A stretch of DNA of 64,000 nt from Streptosporangium saharense (GTDB lineage Bacteria > Actinomycetota > Actinomycetes > Streptosporangiales > Streptosporangiaceae): contig NZ_JACHJP010000010.1 of assembly GCF_014203715.1 (NCBI RefSeq), positions 237,009 to 301,008 on the forward strand. Reading direction: 5' to 3'. The stretch's first letter is position 1. Each line of letters starts with the position of its first letter. Of the stretch, positions 1 to 7,852 are shown in pieces. The notes under the pieces were generated by a model. It did no database searches. It saw nothing but the letters and a program-made list of their open reading frames with translations, and was not told the DNA's origin. Position numbers and translations under genes: made by a program.

Positions 1-388
1 CCGGATCGGTGACGCCAGGGTGCGGGAGATCGTCGCCGACTACTCGGCCGCGCTGGAACGCGGCGACGCCGACGCCCTGGTCGCGCTGCTCACCGAGGAC
101 GTCACCTGGTCGATGCCGCCCATGACGCACTGGTACCGCGGCATCGAGGCGGTCACCGACTTCGCCGTACGGCTGCCGCTGACCTCGTGCGGGAGCTGGC
201 GGCACCTGTCGGTCAGCGCGAACGGCCAGCCCGGCGTGGCCTCCTACCTGTGGAACGAGGAGGGGAAGGCGCATCTCGGCTGGTCGATCGACGTGCTGAC
301 CCTGCGCGAGGACCGGATCGCGGAGATCACCTCCTTCGTCGGCTCCGGCCACTTCACGCGGTTCAGGCTGCCCGCCTCACTGCCCTGA
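1..388 (+). CDS. C-terminal part of an ECF sigma factor with a SnoaL-like domain (5' end outside window)
   Basis: The open frame enters from the left edge without a start codon and ends with TGA at 386-388. The visible 127 or so residues form a SnoaL/NTF2-like fold segment: an early helix (YSAALERGDADALVALL), then EDVTWSMPP and WYRG motifs, then beta-rich sequence ending in ITSFVGSGHFTRF. This is the usual C-terminal extension of actinobacterial SigG/SigJ-type ECF sigma factors, where it modulates sigma activity without a dedicated anti-sigma factor. The GTG at 20 could be read as a start, but coding sequence continues upstream of it in frame, so truncation by the window is more likely. It converges on, and overlaps by 12 bases, the gene on the other strand. 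A free-standing SnoaL protein cannot be excluded. Confidence 0.75.
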   Translation, partial: RIGDARVREIVADYSAALERGDADALVALLTEDVTWSMPPMTHWYRGIEAVTDFAVRLPLTSCGSWRHLSVSANGQPGVASYLWNEEGKAHLGWSIDVLTLREDRIAEITSFVGSGHFTRFRLPASLP

Positions 389-1234
389 CCGGGTCGCGGC
401 GAGGTAGATCCGCCTGGCCAGGGCGGTCGTCCGGGCGGTCGAGCCGCTCCAGGTGGCCGTCGAGGGGTGGGCGGTGAGCAGCACCATGATCCAGCGCTCG
501 TCCTTTCCCACGAGACCGGTGGTGTGCAGCACCGGGTGACCGAGGTCGGGGACGGACACCGGACGGGCCTGGAACGAGGCGGTCCTTGCGGTGGGGGAGG
601 TCTTCGCGCACCGGACCGGGGGTGTCGAGCCGTACCCCGACCAGCCCTGCTTGACCGCCCAGGGCCTGGGCACCGCGCCGGGGATGCCGAAGTACTGGTC
701 GAAGCCGTCGGAGCCGCACCGCTCGGCGTTGCGCAGGTGGCCGAGGACGAGGTCGCGGACCCGCGGGGTGGCGCGGTCGAGGAGATAGCGGTAGGCGCGC
801 ACGACGTCCATCGCGCTGAGTGAGGTGTAGCCCCAGAACCCCGGCTTGTCGGCGGGCGGGGGAGCGGTGTCGGTCAGTCCGAGCCTGCGCGCGGTCCGCT
901 CGACGATCCTCCCCCTGCCGCCCCTGGTCCAGAAGGAGGTCGCGGCGGCGTCGTCGCTGGCCCGGAGCATCCTGCCGAGCAGCGCGAGGTCGCTCCTGGG
1001 GACGACGCGGTGCGACTCCAGGTAGTCGATCGCGATCAGGATCTTCACCACCGACGCGGAACGGAACCTCCGGTGCGCGTCGTGCCGCGCGGTGACCCTG
1101 CCCGTCTGCCGGTCGAAGACGACGTATCCGGCGCGCACCCCGGCCGGGACGTACGGCGCGGCGGAGGCAGGGACGGCGGGGAGCAGGAGGAGCAGGGCGG
1201 TCATGATGATCGTCAGGGGGCGTCTCACCCGCAC
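377..1234 (-). CDS. secreted serine beta-lactamase-like hydrolase
   Basis: A protein of about 285 residues with an N-terminal signal peptide (basic RVRRP, hydrophobic core, PASA cleavage site near residue 25). The mature part has the penicillin-recognising layout: SVVK at 61-64 matches the SxxK nucleophile motif and SDD at 93-95 stands where class A enzymes have SDN. AVKQGWSG near residue 210 is a degenerate KTG element. Such actinobacterial exported proteins are annotated as class A beta-lactamase-related serine hydrolases; the real substrate (beta-lactam or peptidoglycan stem peptide) is unknown. GTG at 1234 was chosen because it keeps the basic n-region and follows a GGTAGG; GTG at 1228 or ATG at 1204 are alternatives. 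It is divergent from the LLM monooxygenase run. Confidence 0.8.
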   Translation of the reverse strand: MRVRRPLTIIMTALLLLLPAVPASAAPYVPAGVRAGYVVFDRQTGRVTARHDAHRRFRSASVVKILIAIDYLESHRVVPRSDLALLGRMLRASDDAAATSFWTRGGRGRIVERTARRLGLTDTAPPPADKPGFWGYTSLSAMDVVRAYRYLLDRATPRVRDLVLGHLRNAERCGSDGFDQYFGIPGAVPRPWAVKQGWSGYGSTPPVRCAKTSPTARTASFQARPVSVPDLGHPVLHTTGLVGKDERWIMVLLTAHPSTATWSGSTARTTALARRIYLAATRSGQ

Positions 1235-1327
1235 ATGCCTACCAGAACACGGCCCCTCCCGCGGGTCTCCCGGGTTACCTCCCACCCTAAATGCAACTAA
1301 ACATGTAGGAATTACTGGTTTTGATGT

Positions 1328-1333
1328 TATCGT
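1328..1333 (+). promoter_or_regulatory. candidate -10 element of a leaderless promoter
   Basis: TATCGT lies exactly 6 bases before the ATG at 1340, and there is no Shine-Dalgarno sequence between them. This is the geometry expected for a leaderless actinobacterial transcript starting at or next to the A of the start codon. No convincing -35 hexamer is visible. Confidence 0.45.
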
Positions 1334-1339
1334 CATGAC

Positions 1340-2527
1340 ATGTCGGCAGCTCATCTCCATCTCTCCGTCGCGCTGGACGGCGCGGGATGGCACCCGGCGG
1401 CCTGGCGCGACCCGGCCGCCTCCCCGAAAGACCTGTTCACCGCCGCCTACTGGGCCGGACTCGTGGCCGAGGCCGAGCAAGGCCGGCTCGACTTCGTCAC
1501 CATCGAGGACACCGTCGCCCTGCAGACCAGCCGCCTCGACGGCCCGGACGGCCGCACCGACCAGGTGCGGGGCCGCTTCGACGCCGTCCTGCTGGCCTCG
1601 CGGATCGCCCCGCTGAGCCGGAGCATCGGGCTGGTGCCCACGGTCACGACCACCCACACCGAGCCCTTCCACGTCGCCAGCTCCCTGGCCACCCTCGACT
1701 ACGTCAGCGGCGGCAGGGCCGGATGGCGGGTGCAGCTTTCCGGCAGGCGCTCGGAGGCGGCCCACTTCGGCCGCCGTGAGGTCCCCGAGCTGGGGCCCGC
1801 CCAGGCCGTCGCCCTTGAGGACTACGCCATCTACCACGAGCTGTTCGGCGAGGCCGGGGATGTGGTCGAGGTCGTGCGCCGCCTCTGGGACAGCTGGGAG
1901 GACGACGCGGTGATCCGCGACGTCGCGACCGGCCGGTTCGTCGACCGCGAGAAGCTTCACTACGTCGACTACGAGGGACCCCACTTCAGCGTCAGGGGAC
2001 CCTCGATCGTCCCGCGTCCCCCGCAGGGACAGCCGCTGGTCACCGCGCTGGCCCACTCGCGGCTGCCGTACGAGTTCGCCGCGCGTGGGGTGGACGTGGA
2101 GTACATCACGCCGCACGACGCCGACCAGGCGCGCGCCATCGTGGCGGAGATCCGCGAGATCGGCGGTGTCCAGCCGAAGGTCTTCGCCGACCTGGTCGTC
2201 TTCCTCGACGAGACCCAGCAGGCCGCCGAGGAGCGCAGGGCCAGGCTGGACGAGCTGGACGGCGCCGCGTACGCCTCGGATGCCAAGATCTTCGCCGGGA
2301 CCCCGGAACAGCTCGCCGACCTCCTGCTCGACTGGCGTGAGACCGGTCTTGAGGGCTACCGGCTGCGCCCCGCCGTACTGCCGACGGATCTGAACGCGAT
2401 CACCCGCACTCTGGTGCCCGAGCTGCGCCGTCGCGGAGCGTTCCGTGACGGGTACGAGGCGGGCACGCTCCGCGGCCACCTCGGGCTCGCCCGTCCCGCC
2501 AGCCGCTACGCAGGGAGCACCCGATGA
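1340..2527 (+). CDS. LLM-class flavin-dependent monooxygenase (NtaA/SnaA/DszA-like), 395 aa
   Basis: First of four consecutive luciferase-like monooxygenase genes. The chain starts HLHLSVALDGAGWHP and carries YVSGGRAGWRVQ near residue 125, the counterpart of the SGGRAGWNVVTS flavin-site motif of the NtaA/SnaA/DszA family. It ends with the GTLRGHLGL tail typical of that family. These enzymes use reduced FMN supplied by a separate reductase, with O2, to cleave C-S or C-N bonds or oxidise sulfur. Its stop overlaps the next ATG (ATGA), so translation is coupled. The ssu operon lies 3.6 kb downstream of the run, which suggests organosulfur use; that is inference. No ribosome binding site precedes the ATG, which fits a leaderless message. 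Confidence 0.85.
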   Translation: MSAAHLHLSVALDGAGWHPAAWRDPAASPKDLFTAAYWAGLVAEAEQGRLDFVTIEDTVALQTSRLDGPDGRTDQVRGRFDAVLLASRIAPLSRSIGLVPTVTTTHTEPFHVASSLATLDYVSGGRAGWRVQLSGRRSEAAHFGRREVPELGPAQAVALEDYAIYHELFGEAGDVVEVVRRLWDSWEDDAVIRDVATGRFVDREKLHYVDYEGPHFSVRGPSIVPRPPQGQPLVTALAHSRLPYEFAARGVDVEYITPHDADQARAIVAEIREIGGVQPKVFADLVVFLDETQQAAEERRARLDELDGAAYASDAKIFAGTPEQLADLLLDWRETGLEGYRLRPAVLPTDLNAITRTLVPELRRRGAFRDGYEAGTLRGHLGLARPASRYAGSTR

Positions 2528-3852
2528 AGCAGGTCATCCTCGCCGCCCACTTCCCCGGTGTGAACAACCAGACGGTGTGGAGCGATCCAGCCTCGGGCAG
2601 TCAGATCGACTTCTCCTCCTTCGTCCACCTCGCGCGGGCCGCGGAGCGCGGCCGGTTCGACTTCTTCTTCCTCGCCGACGGCCAGCGGCTGCGCGAGCAG
2701 CGCGGCAGGATCCACGACCTCGACGTGGTCGGCCGTCCCGACTCGCTCACCGTGCTCGCCGGGCTGGCCGCCGTCACCGACCACCTGGGCCTGGCCGGGA
2801 CGATCAACGCCACCTTCAACGAGCCCTACGAACTCGCCCGCAAGCTCGCCACCCTCGACCACCTGTCCGGCGGCAGGGCCGGGTGGAACGTGGTCACCTC
2901 CTCCGACGCCTTCACCGGGGAGAACTTCCGCAGGGGCGGCTACCTGGACTACTCGGAGCGCTACGCGCGGGCCGCGGAGTTCGTGCGGACCGTGCGCGAG
3001 CTGTGGGACTCCTGGAAGGCCGAGGACCTCGTCGCCGACCCCGCGACCGGGTTCTTCGCCTCGGCGAACGCCGGGGAGTTCGCCCACCACGGCACCTTCT
3101 TCGACATCGAGGGCCGCTTCAACGTGCCGCGCGCCCCGCAGGGGCACCCGCTGACCATCCAGGCCGGGGACTCCGACGAGGGCAGGGAGTTCGCCGCCGC
3201 CCACGCCGACGCCATCTTCTCCAGGCACGGCACGCTTGAGGACGGCAAGGTCTTCTACCGCGACGTCAAGGCCAGGGTCGTGGCCAACGGCAGGTCGCCC
3301 GACTCGCTGAAGGTCCTGCCCGGGGTCACCTTCGCGCTCGGCGACACCGACGCCGAGGCCCAGGAGAACGCCGACCACGTCCGGCGTCAGCAGGTCAGCC
3401 CGCAGACCGCGATCCTGCTGCTGGAGCAGGTCTGGAACCGCGACCTGTCGTCCTACGACCCGGAGGGGCCGCTGCCGGAGATCGACCCGCTCGTCTCCGA
3501 GGAGGAGTCGATCAGCAGGGGCCGTACCCGGCTGACCAGGGACCCGCTGGAGACGGCCGCGCGCTGGCGGGCCCTGGCCGAGGAGAAGCGGCTCGGCATC
3601 CGCGACCTGATCATCGAGGTCACCGGCAGGCAGTCCTTCATCGGCTCGCCCGGCACGGTTGCCGAGCAGATCAACGCGTTCGTGCAGGAGGACGCCGCCG
3701 ACGGCTTCATCCTGGTGCCGCATCTCGTCCCGGCCGGTCTGGACGAGTTCGTGGACAGGGTCGTCCCGCTGCTGCAGGAGCGTGGCGTGCTGCGCACCGA
3801 GTACGGCACGAGCACCCTGCGGGGCCACCTCGGGCTGGAGGGCGGAGCGTGA
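2524..3852 (+). CDS. NtaA/SnaA/DszA-family FMN-dependent monooxygenase, 442 aa
   Basis: Full-length member (442 aa, the family is about 430-460) of the nitrilotriacetate/dibenzothiophene-sulfone monooxygenase family. Visible hallmarks are FFFLADG near residue 50, the flavin/substrate segment SGGRAGWNVVTSSD near residues 116-129, the family block with RGGYLDYSERY, RELWDSW, and a C-terminal GTSTLRGHLGL. The reaction is FMNH2- and O2-dependent oxygenation of an organic sulfur or amine substrate; the substrate cannot be read from sequence. It overlaps its neighbours by 4 bases on both sides (ATGA before, GTGA after), so it belongs to the four-gene transcription unit. No flavin reductase gene is present in this operon or elsewhere in the window. 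Confidence 0.88.
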   Translation: MKQVILAAHFPGVNNQTVWSDPASGSQIDFSSFVHLARAAERGRFDFFFLADGQRLREQRGRIHDLDVVGRPDSLTVLAGLAAVTDHLGLAGTINATFNEPYELARKLATLDHLSGGRAGWNVVTSSDAFTGENFRRGGYLDYSERYARAAEFVRTVRELWDSWKAEDLVADPATGFFASANAGEFAHHGTFFDIEGRFNVPRAPQGHPLTIQAGDSDEGREFAAAHADAIFSRHGTLEDGKVFYRDVKARVVANGRSPDSLKVLPGVTFALGDTDAEAQENADHVRRQQVSPQTAILLLEQVWNRDLSSYDPEGPLPEIDPLVSEEESISRGRTRLTRDPLETAARWRALAEEKRLGIRDLIIEVTGRQSFIGSPGTVAEQINAFVQEDAADGFILVPHLVPAGLDEFVDRVVPLLQERGVLRTEYGTSTLRGHLGLEGGA

Positions 3853-4919
3853 AGTTCCTCGCCATCACCCTGATCGTCCACGGACCCCACCCGATCACCG
3901 GTGAGCTGAAGCCGACCAACGCGCGCCTGCGCGAGGTCGTGGACAACGCGGTCCTGGCCGAGGAACTCGGCTTCGACGGCTTCGGCGTCGGCGAGCGGCA
4001 CGAACGCCCGTTCATCTCCTCCTCCCCGCCGGTCGTGCTGAGCCACATCGCCGCCAGAACGTCCAGGATCAGGCTGTTCACCGCGGTCACCACGCTGAGC
4101 CTGCTCGACCCGGTCAGGGCCTTCGAGGACTACTCGACGCTCGACCACCTCTCCGACGGGCGCCTCGAACTGATCATCGGCAAGGGGAACGGCGCCGCCC
4201 AGGCCAAGCTCTTCCACGTGACCCCCGAGGACCAGTGGGAACGCAACCGCGAGGGCTACGAGCTGTTCCGCCGCCTGTGGCGGGAGGACAAGGTCACCTG
4301 GTCGGGCAGCTTCCGGCCCTCACTCGACGAGGCGGAGGCGCTGCCGCGCCCGCTGCAGCGGCCGATCCGCGTCTGGCACGGCAGCGCGACCAGCAGGGAG
4401 TCGGTCGAGCTGGCCGCCCTGTACGGTGACCCGCTCTTCTCCGCCAACGTCACCAACCCCGTCGAGCCGTACGCCGAACTGGTCCGTCACTACCGGGAGC
4501 GGTGGGAGTTCCACGGCCACGACCCCGCCGACGCGCTCGTCGGGGCGGGCAGCGCCGGGCTCTACGTGGCGAGGAACTCCCAGGAGGCGGTCGAGACCTA
4601 CCGGCCGATCTTCGACGCCAGGCTGGAGCTGTTCAGGAAGGCCGGGGTCGATCCGGTCTTTCACACGATCGAGGACGCCGTCGAGCGCAGCTCCATCCTG
4701 GTCGGCAGCCCCCAGCAGATCATCGACAAGGTCCACCGCTACCACGAACGGCTCGGGCACGAGGTCATGCACCTGTCCGCCGACGCCGACGGCCTGACCG
4801 ACAAGCAGCACCGGGCCAGCCTCGAACTCTTCCAGAGCGACGTCGCCCCCGTGCTGCGCAGGGAGATCCCCAGCAGGCCCTTCCCCGGACACGAAAGCCA
4901 GCACGAAAGGCAGTCATGA
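3849..4919 (+). CDS. LLM-class flavin-dependent oxidoreductase, 356 aa
   Basis: Luciferase-like TIM-barrel protein beginning MKFLAITLIVHGPHP, with the GFDGFGVGERHERPF strand-loop and the LDHLSDGRLELIIGKGNG segment typical of LLM family members of the limonene monooxygenase/YhbW type. It starts at a GTG that overlaps the TGA of the previous gene and ends inside the ATGA of the next, so it is the third coupled gene of the run. It is clearly a different subfamily from the preceding NtaA-like enzymes. Its substrate is unknown; organosulfur or xenobiotic oxidation is inferred from context only. Confidence 0.85.
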   Translation: MKFLAITLIVHGPHPITGELKPTNARLREVVDNAVLAEELGFDGFGVGERHERPFISSSPPVVLSHIAARTSRIRLFTAVTTLSLLDPVRAFEDYSTLDHLSDGRLELIIGKGNGAAQAKLFHVTPEDQWERNREGYELFRRLWREDKVTWSGSFRPSLDEAEALPRPLQRPIRVWHGSATSRESVELAALYGDPLFSANVTNPVEPYAELVRHYRERWEFHGHDPADALVGAGSAGLYVARNSQEAVETYRPIFDARLELFRKAGVDPVFHTIEDAVERSSILVGSPQQIIDKVHRYHERLGHEVMHLSADADGLTDKQHRASLELFQSDVAPVLRREIPSRPFPGHESQHERQS

Positions 4920-6034
4920 CGTCGCTGTCCATCCTCGACCTGTCCCCGATCCCGTCGGGCGGCACGGTCACGGACGCCCTCAACAACACCATCGACCTGG
5001 CGAAACGTGCCGAGGAGTTCGGCTACCGGCGCTACTGGCTGGCCGAGCACCACTTCGCCCCCGGCGTGGCCAGCGCGGCGCCCGCCGTCCTCATCGCCCT
5101 GGTGGCCGCGGCGACCAGCACGATCAGGGTCGGCTCGGGGGCCGTGCAGCTCGGCCACCAGACGGCGCTGGCCGTGGTCGAGCAGTTCGGCCTGATCGAC
5201 GCGCTGTATCCGGGCAGGATCGACCTCGGTCTCGGCCGCTCCGGGCAGCGCAGGACCGAACTGCTGGCCGAGGCGAGCAAGCCCCCGGCGCCGCCCAGGG
5301 CCGCCCAGGTCGTGGACGGGCTGCTCATCCCCGAGCCGTTCTCCTTCGCGGCCCTGGCCGCCTCCCCGGTCTTCACGCTGCAGTCCTCGCTGCTGCAGCA
5401 GCCGGGGGCGCAGAGCCCGGACTTCGCCGACCAGGTGGACGACATCGCCGCCCTCATCGCCGGGACCTACCGCTCCGAGGAGGGACTGGCCGCGCACGCC
5501 GTACCGGGGGAGGGGGCGCAGGTCGAGCTGTGGGTCCTGGGCAGCAGCGGCGGCCAGAGCGCCCAGGTCGCCGGGGAGCGCGGCCTGCCGTTCGCGGCGA
5601 ACTACCACGTCAGCCCGTCCAACGTGCTTGAGGCGGCGCAGGCCTACCGGGAGGCGTTCAAGCCGTCGCGCGTCCTGTCGGCGCCGCGTCTGGTGGTCTC
5701 CGCGGACGTGGTCGTGGCCGAGGACGACGAGACGGCCCGTGAGCTGGCCTCGCCGTACGGGCTGTGGGTGCGCAGCATCCGCAGGGGGGAGGGGGCGATT
5801 CCGTTCCCGACGCCCGAGCAGGCCGCGGCCCACGAGTGGACTGAGGAGGACCGTGCGCTGGTCGCCGACCGGGTCAGCACCCAGTTCGTCGGCTCGCCGC
5901 GGACCGTCGCCGAACGGCTGCGCGTCCTGCGCGACGTCACCGGCGCCGACGAGCTGCTCGTGACGACCATCACCCACGACCACGCCGACCGGGTGCGCTC
6001 CTACGAGCTGCTCGCCCAGGAGTGGGACGCCTGA
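4916..6034 (+). CDS. LLM-class flavin-dependent oxidoreductase, MsnO8-like, 372 aa
   Basis: Starts MTSLSILDLSPIPSG, a signature of MsnO8/YhbW-type luciferase-like oxidoreductases, followed by RYWLAEHHFAPGVAS and YPGRIDLGLGRSG, which form the flavin phosphate region. The C-terminal TQFVGSPRTVAERL motif is also typical of the family. ATG 4916 overlaps the previous stop (ATGA); longer readings of the same frame only extend through the preceding gene and are not credible. This is the last gene of the run and is followed at once by a perfect 13-bp hairpin terminator. The function is probably FMN-dependent oxidation in the same pathway as its three partners. Confidence 0.85.
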   Translation: MTSLSILDLSPIPSGGTVTDALNNTIDLAKRAEEFGYRRYWLAEHHFAPGVASAAPAVLIALVAAATSTIRVGSGAVQLGHQTALAVVEQFGLIDALYPGRIDLGLGRSGQRRTELLAEASKPPAPPRAAQVVDGLLIPEPFSFAALAASPVFTLQSSLLQQPGAQSPDFADQVDDIAALIAGTYRSEEGLAAHAVPGEGAQVELWVLGSSGGQSAQVAGERGLPFAANYHVSPSNVLEAAQAYREAFKPSRVLSAPRLVVSADVVVAEDDETARELASPYGLWVRSIRRGEGAIPFPTPEQAAAHEWTEEDRALVADRVSTQFVGSPRTVAERLRVLRDVTGADELLVTTITHDHADRVRSYELLAQEWDA

Positions 6035-6040
6035 ACGGGC

Positions 6041-6073
6041 GCGGCCCCGCCGGAGGGAGACCGGCGGGGCCGC
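6041..6073. terminator. bidirectional hairpin terminator
   Basis: A perfect 13-bp GC-rich stem (6041-6053 with 6061-6073) with a 7-base loop sits 6 bases after the LLM run and 8 bases before the end of the convergent hydrolase gene. There is no T-run, which is common for actinobacterial terminators. Confidence 0.8.
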
Positions 6074-6081
6074 GTTCATGC

Positions 6082-7068
6082 TCAGCCGAAGAAGCCCGTC
6101 AGGTGGCCGACGACCGCGGCGGGCCGTTCCTCGACGAAGTAGTGGCCCGTCCCGGTCAGCTCGGCGACGCGGACGTCGGCCGCCTGGGTGGGCAGCACCT
6201 CGTTCATGCGTGGGTAGAAGGCGCTGTGCGCCAGGCCGAGCGTCGGCGCCGCCACCTTTCCGTACGACCCGTAGTCCTCGATGTCCTGGCTGAAAGCGCG
6301 ATACCAGCTGTTTCCGCCACGGATGGCGTCGGGGGAGGAATAGGCCTTCGCGTAGATCGCGCGGTCACGGTCGCCGATCGCGGATTTGTCCACCAGGAGA
6401 TAGTCGAATATCCAGTCCACCAGATATCGGGACCTGCCGGAGACGAGCTGCTCGGGAAGTCCCTGAACCTGGTTGAACGCGAACCACCACGGAAAGAACG
6501 GCTGCCCCGGCTGCGGCAGCATGCGGAACTCGTAGTAGGACTCGTCGGGGTGGGTGACGTCGAGCAGCGCCAGTTTCCTGGTCGCCTCGGGGTGGTTGAC
6601 GGCGAAGCTGAAGGCGATCATGGCGCCGACGTCGTGTCCGGCGATGTTCACCCTGTCGTGGCCGAGCACGCGCACCAGCTCGCGCACGTCCCGGGCCATC
6701 GTCTTCTTGTCGTATCCGGAGGAGGGCTTGCCCGAGCCGCCCATGCCGCGCAGGTCGACGACGGTGACCCGGTAGCGGGCGGCGAGCGCGGGCAGGACCT
6801 TGCGGTACTCCCACCAGGTCTGGGGCCAGCCGGGCAGCAGGACCAGCGGCTCACCCCTTCCCCCGGTCACGTAGTGCAGCCGGACGCCGTTCACCTCGGC
6901 GTGGCGGCTGGTGAAACCGCCGGGCAGGGAGCGCGCCAGTTCCGCGTCCGAGGGGACCGAAGGGCCCCCCGATCTCTCCGTCGCGGAGGCGGGGGCGGCG
7001 CCGCCCGTCGCGGCCAGCGCTATCGCCCCGGCGCCCAGTGTCATCGCGTTGCGTCTTCCCATCGACAC
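6082..7068 (-). CDS. secreted alpha/beta hydrolase of the epoxide hydrolase/dehalogenase type
   Basis: About 328 residues. The N-terminus has a twin-arginine-like signal (GRRNAMTLG, then an Ala-rich core ending ASA). The catalytic domain shows LLPGWPQTWWEYR (oxyanion-hole HGxP-like region), GHDVG with Asp as the nucleophile in place of Ser, a cap region rich in aromatic residues, and GTGHYFVEE supplying the catalytic His. An Asp nucleophile places it with epoxide hydrolases and haloalkane dehalogenases rather than esterases. GTG 7068 was chosen because AGGAGAGG lies 9 bases upstream; ATG 7062 is 15 bases from it. The gene is single and convergent with the LLM operon. The natural substrate is unknown. 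Confidence 0.8.
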   Translation of the reverse strand: MSMGRRNAMTLGAGAIALAATGGAAPASATERSGGPSVPSDAELARSLPGGFTSRHAEVNGVRLHYVTGGRGEPLVLLPGWPQTWWEYRKVLPALAARYRVTVVDLRGMGGSGKPSSGYDKKTMARDVRELVRVLGHDRVNIAGHDVGAMIAFSFAVNHPEATRKLALLDVTHPDESYYEFRMLPQPGQPFFPWWFAFNQVQGLPEQLVSGRSRYLVDWIFDYLLVDKSAIGDRDRAIYAKAYSSPDAIRGGNSWYRAFSQDIEDYGSYGKVAAPTLGLAHSAFYPRMNEVLPTQAADVRVAELTGTGHYFVEERPAAVVGHLTGFFG

Positions 7069-7231
7069 TCGGGAAATCCTCTCCTCGGCCGTGTGATGAA
7101 TCCCCGATCCAGGCGGAACCGGGCGGACCGGTCCGGTTTCCGCTGAACGCTCGGGCAGATCATCTCCCATTCGGCCAAGAAGAACACCCCCCAATCCGGG
7201 GTATTGTCCTCCCCGTTTAAGGGCGATAACC

Positions 7232-7253
7232 GGATAAATGCCGTCATTTATCC
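7232..7253. promoter_or_regulatory. AT-rich inverted repeat (terminator or operator)
   Basis: Perfect 9-bp arms GGATAAATG and CATTTATCC with a 4-base loop lie 25 bases past the cupin stop and upstream of the hydrolase gene. It could end the cupin transcript or bind a regulator of the hydrolase promoter. The rest of the 7069-7277 interval shows no gene. Confidence 0.45.
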
Positions 7254-7277
7254 TTAAATCGTGATAACAGGATGAAA

Positions 7278-7742
7278 CTAGCGCTGAGACGTCAGGACCG
7301 GGCCTGTCCAGGACAGTTCGTCGAGGTTGACCACGATCGCCTCCTGGGTGCTGCGCGCGATCACCACGATCGCCTCCGTCTCCGGGTCGGGATTCTCCTC
7401 CCGATGCGGGACGTACGGCGGCACGAAGATGTAGTCGCCGGGCCGGGTGTCCACCCGGACCTCGACCGGCTCCTCTCCCTCGACGTCGAGGAAGACGAAC
7501 GACGGGGTGCCGCTGACCACGTAGATCGCCGTCTCCGACTCCCCGTGGTGGTGGTTGGCCGAGACGGTGGCCGGGGCGACGTGGGTCTGGCCCATCCACA
7601 GCCGGCGTGAGCCGACGGTCTCGCCGCTGATCGCCGCGTGCCTGCGCATGCCCGAGGTCTGGGCCGTCTCCGCGGTCAGGCCCGTGGGCGCGATGTGGTG
7701 CAGCCTGCGGTGGAAGGGATCCTCGGGAATGACGATCGACAT
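7278..7742 (-). CDS. cupin-domain protein, 154 aa
   Basis: A single conserved beta-barrel (cupin_2) protein. The metal-binding motif 1 is visible as ANHHHGESETAIYVVSG (two His and a Glu) and motif 2 as PGDYIFVPPYVPHREEN (a His after the Pro-rich turn). Members of this type are small metal-dependent isomerases, dioxygenases or sugar-binding proteins, and sequence alone does not decide. AAGGAG lies 5 bases before the ATG. It is a single gene, isolated from the antiporter genes behind it by a long hairpin terminator. Confidence 0.78.
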   Translation of the reverse strand: MSIVIPEDPFHRRLHHIAPTGLTAETAQTSGMRRHAAISGETVGSRRLWMGQTHVAPATVSANHHHGESETAIYVVSGTPSFVFLDVEGEEPVEVRVDTRPGDYIFVPPYVPHREENPDPETEAIVVIARSTQEAIVVNLDELSWTGPVLTSQR

Positions 7743-7784
7743 CGGGGCTCCTTGTCTGGAAAACCCATCAAAAATACATGAAAT

Positions 7785-7838
7785 ACGGTACGGCCACGCC
7801 GCACGGAGAAATTTCCCCCGTGGGCGTGGCCGTACCGT
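7785..7838. terminator. long hairpin terminator after the antiporter genes
   Basis: A perfect 16-bp stem (7785-7800 with 7823-7838), with further pairing of CACGG and CCGTG inside the loop, lies 14 bases beyond the antiporter stop and upstream of the cupin start on the same strand. It separates the two minus-strand units. Confidence 0.85.
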
Positions 7839-7852
7839 GTCGCGCTCCTGGA

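Noticed and set aside
1235..2479. Very long minus-strand open frame continuous with the serine hydrolase gene, up to 2479
   Set aside because: It is the antisense shadow of the LLM gene at 1340; the hydrolase signal peptide and start codon lie at 1234.
7232..7253. Riboswitch upstream of the hydrolase gene
   Set aside because: A single 9-bp AT-rich hairpin is too simple and matches no riboswitch core that I know.
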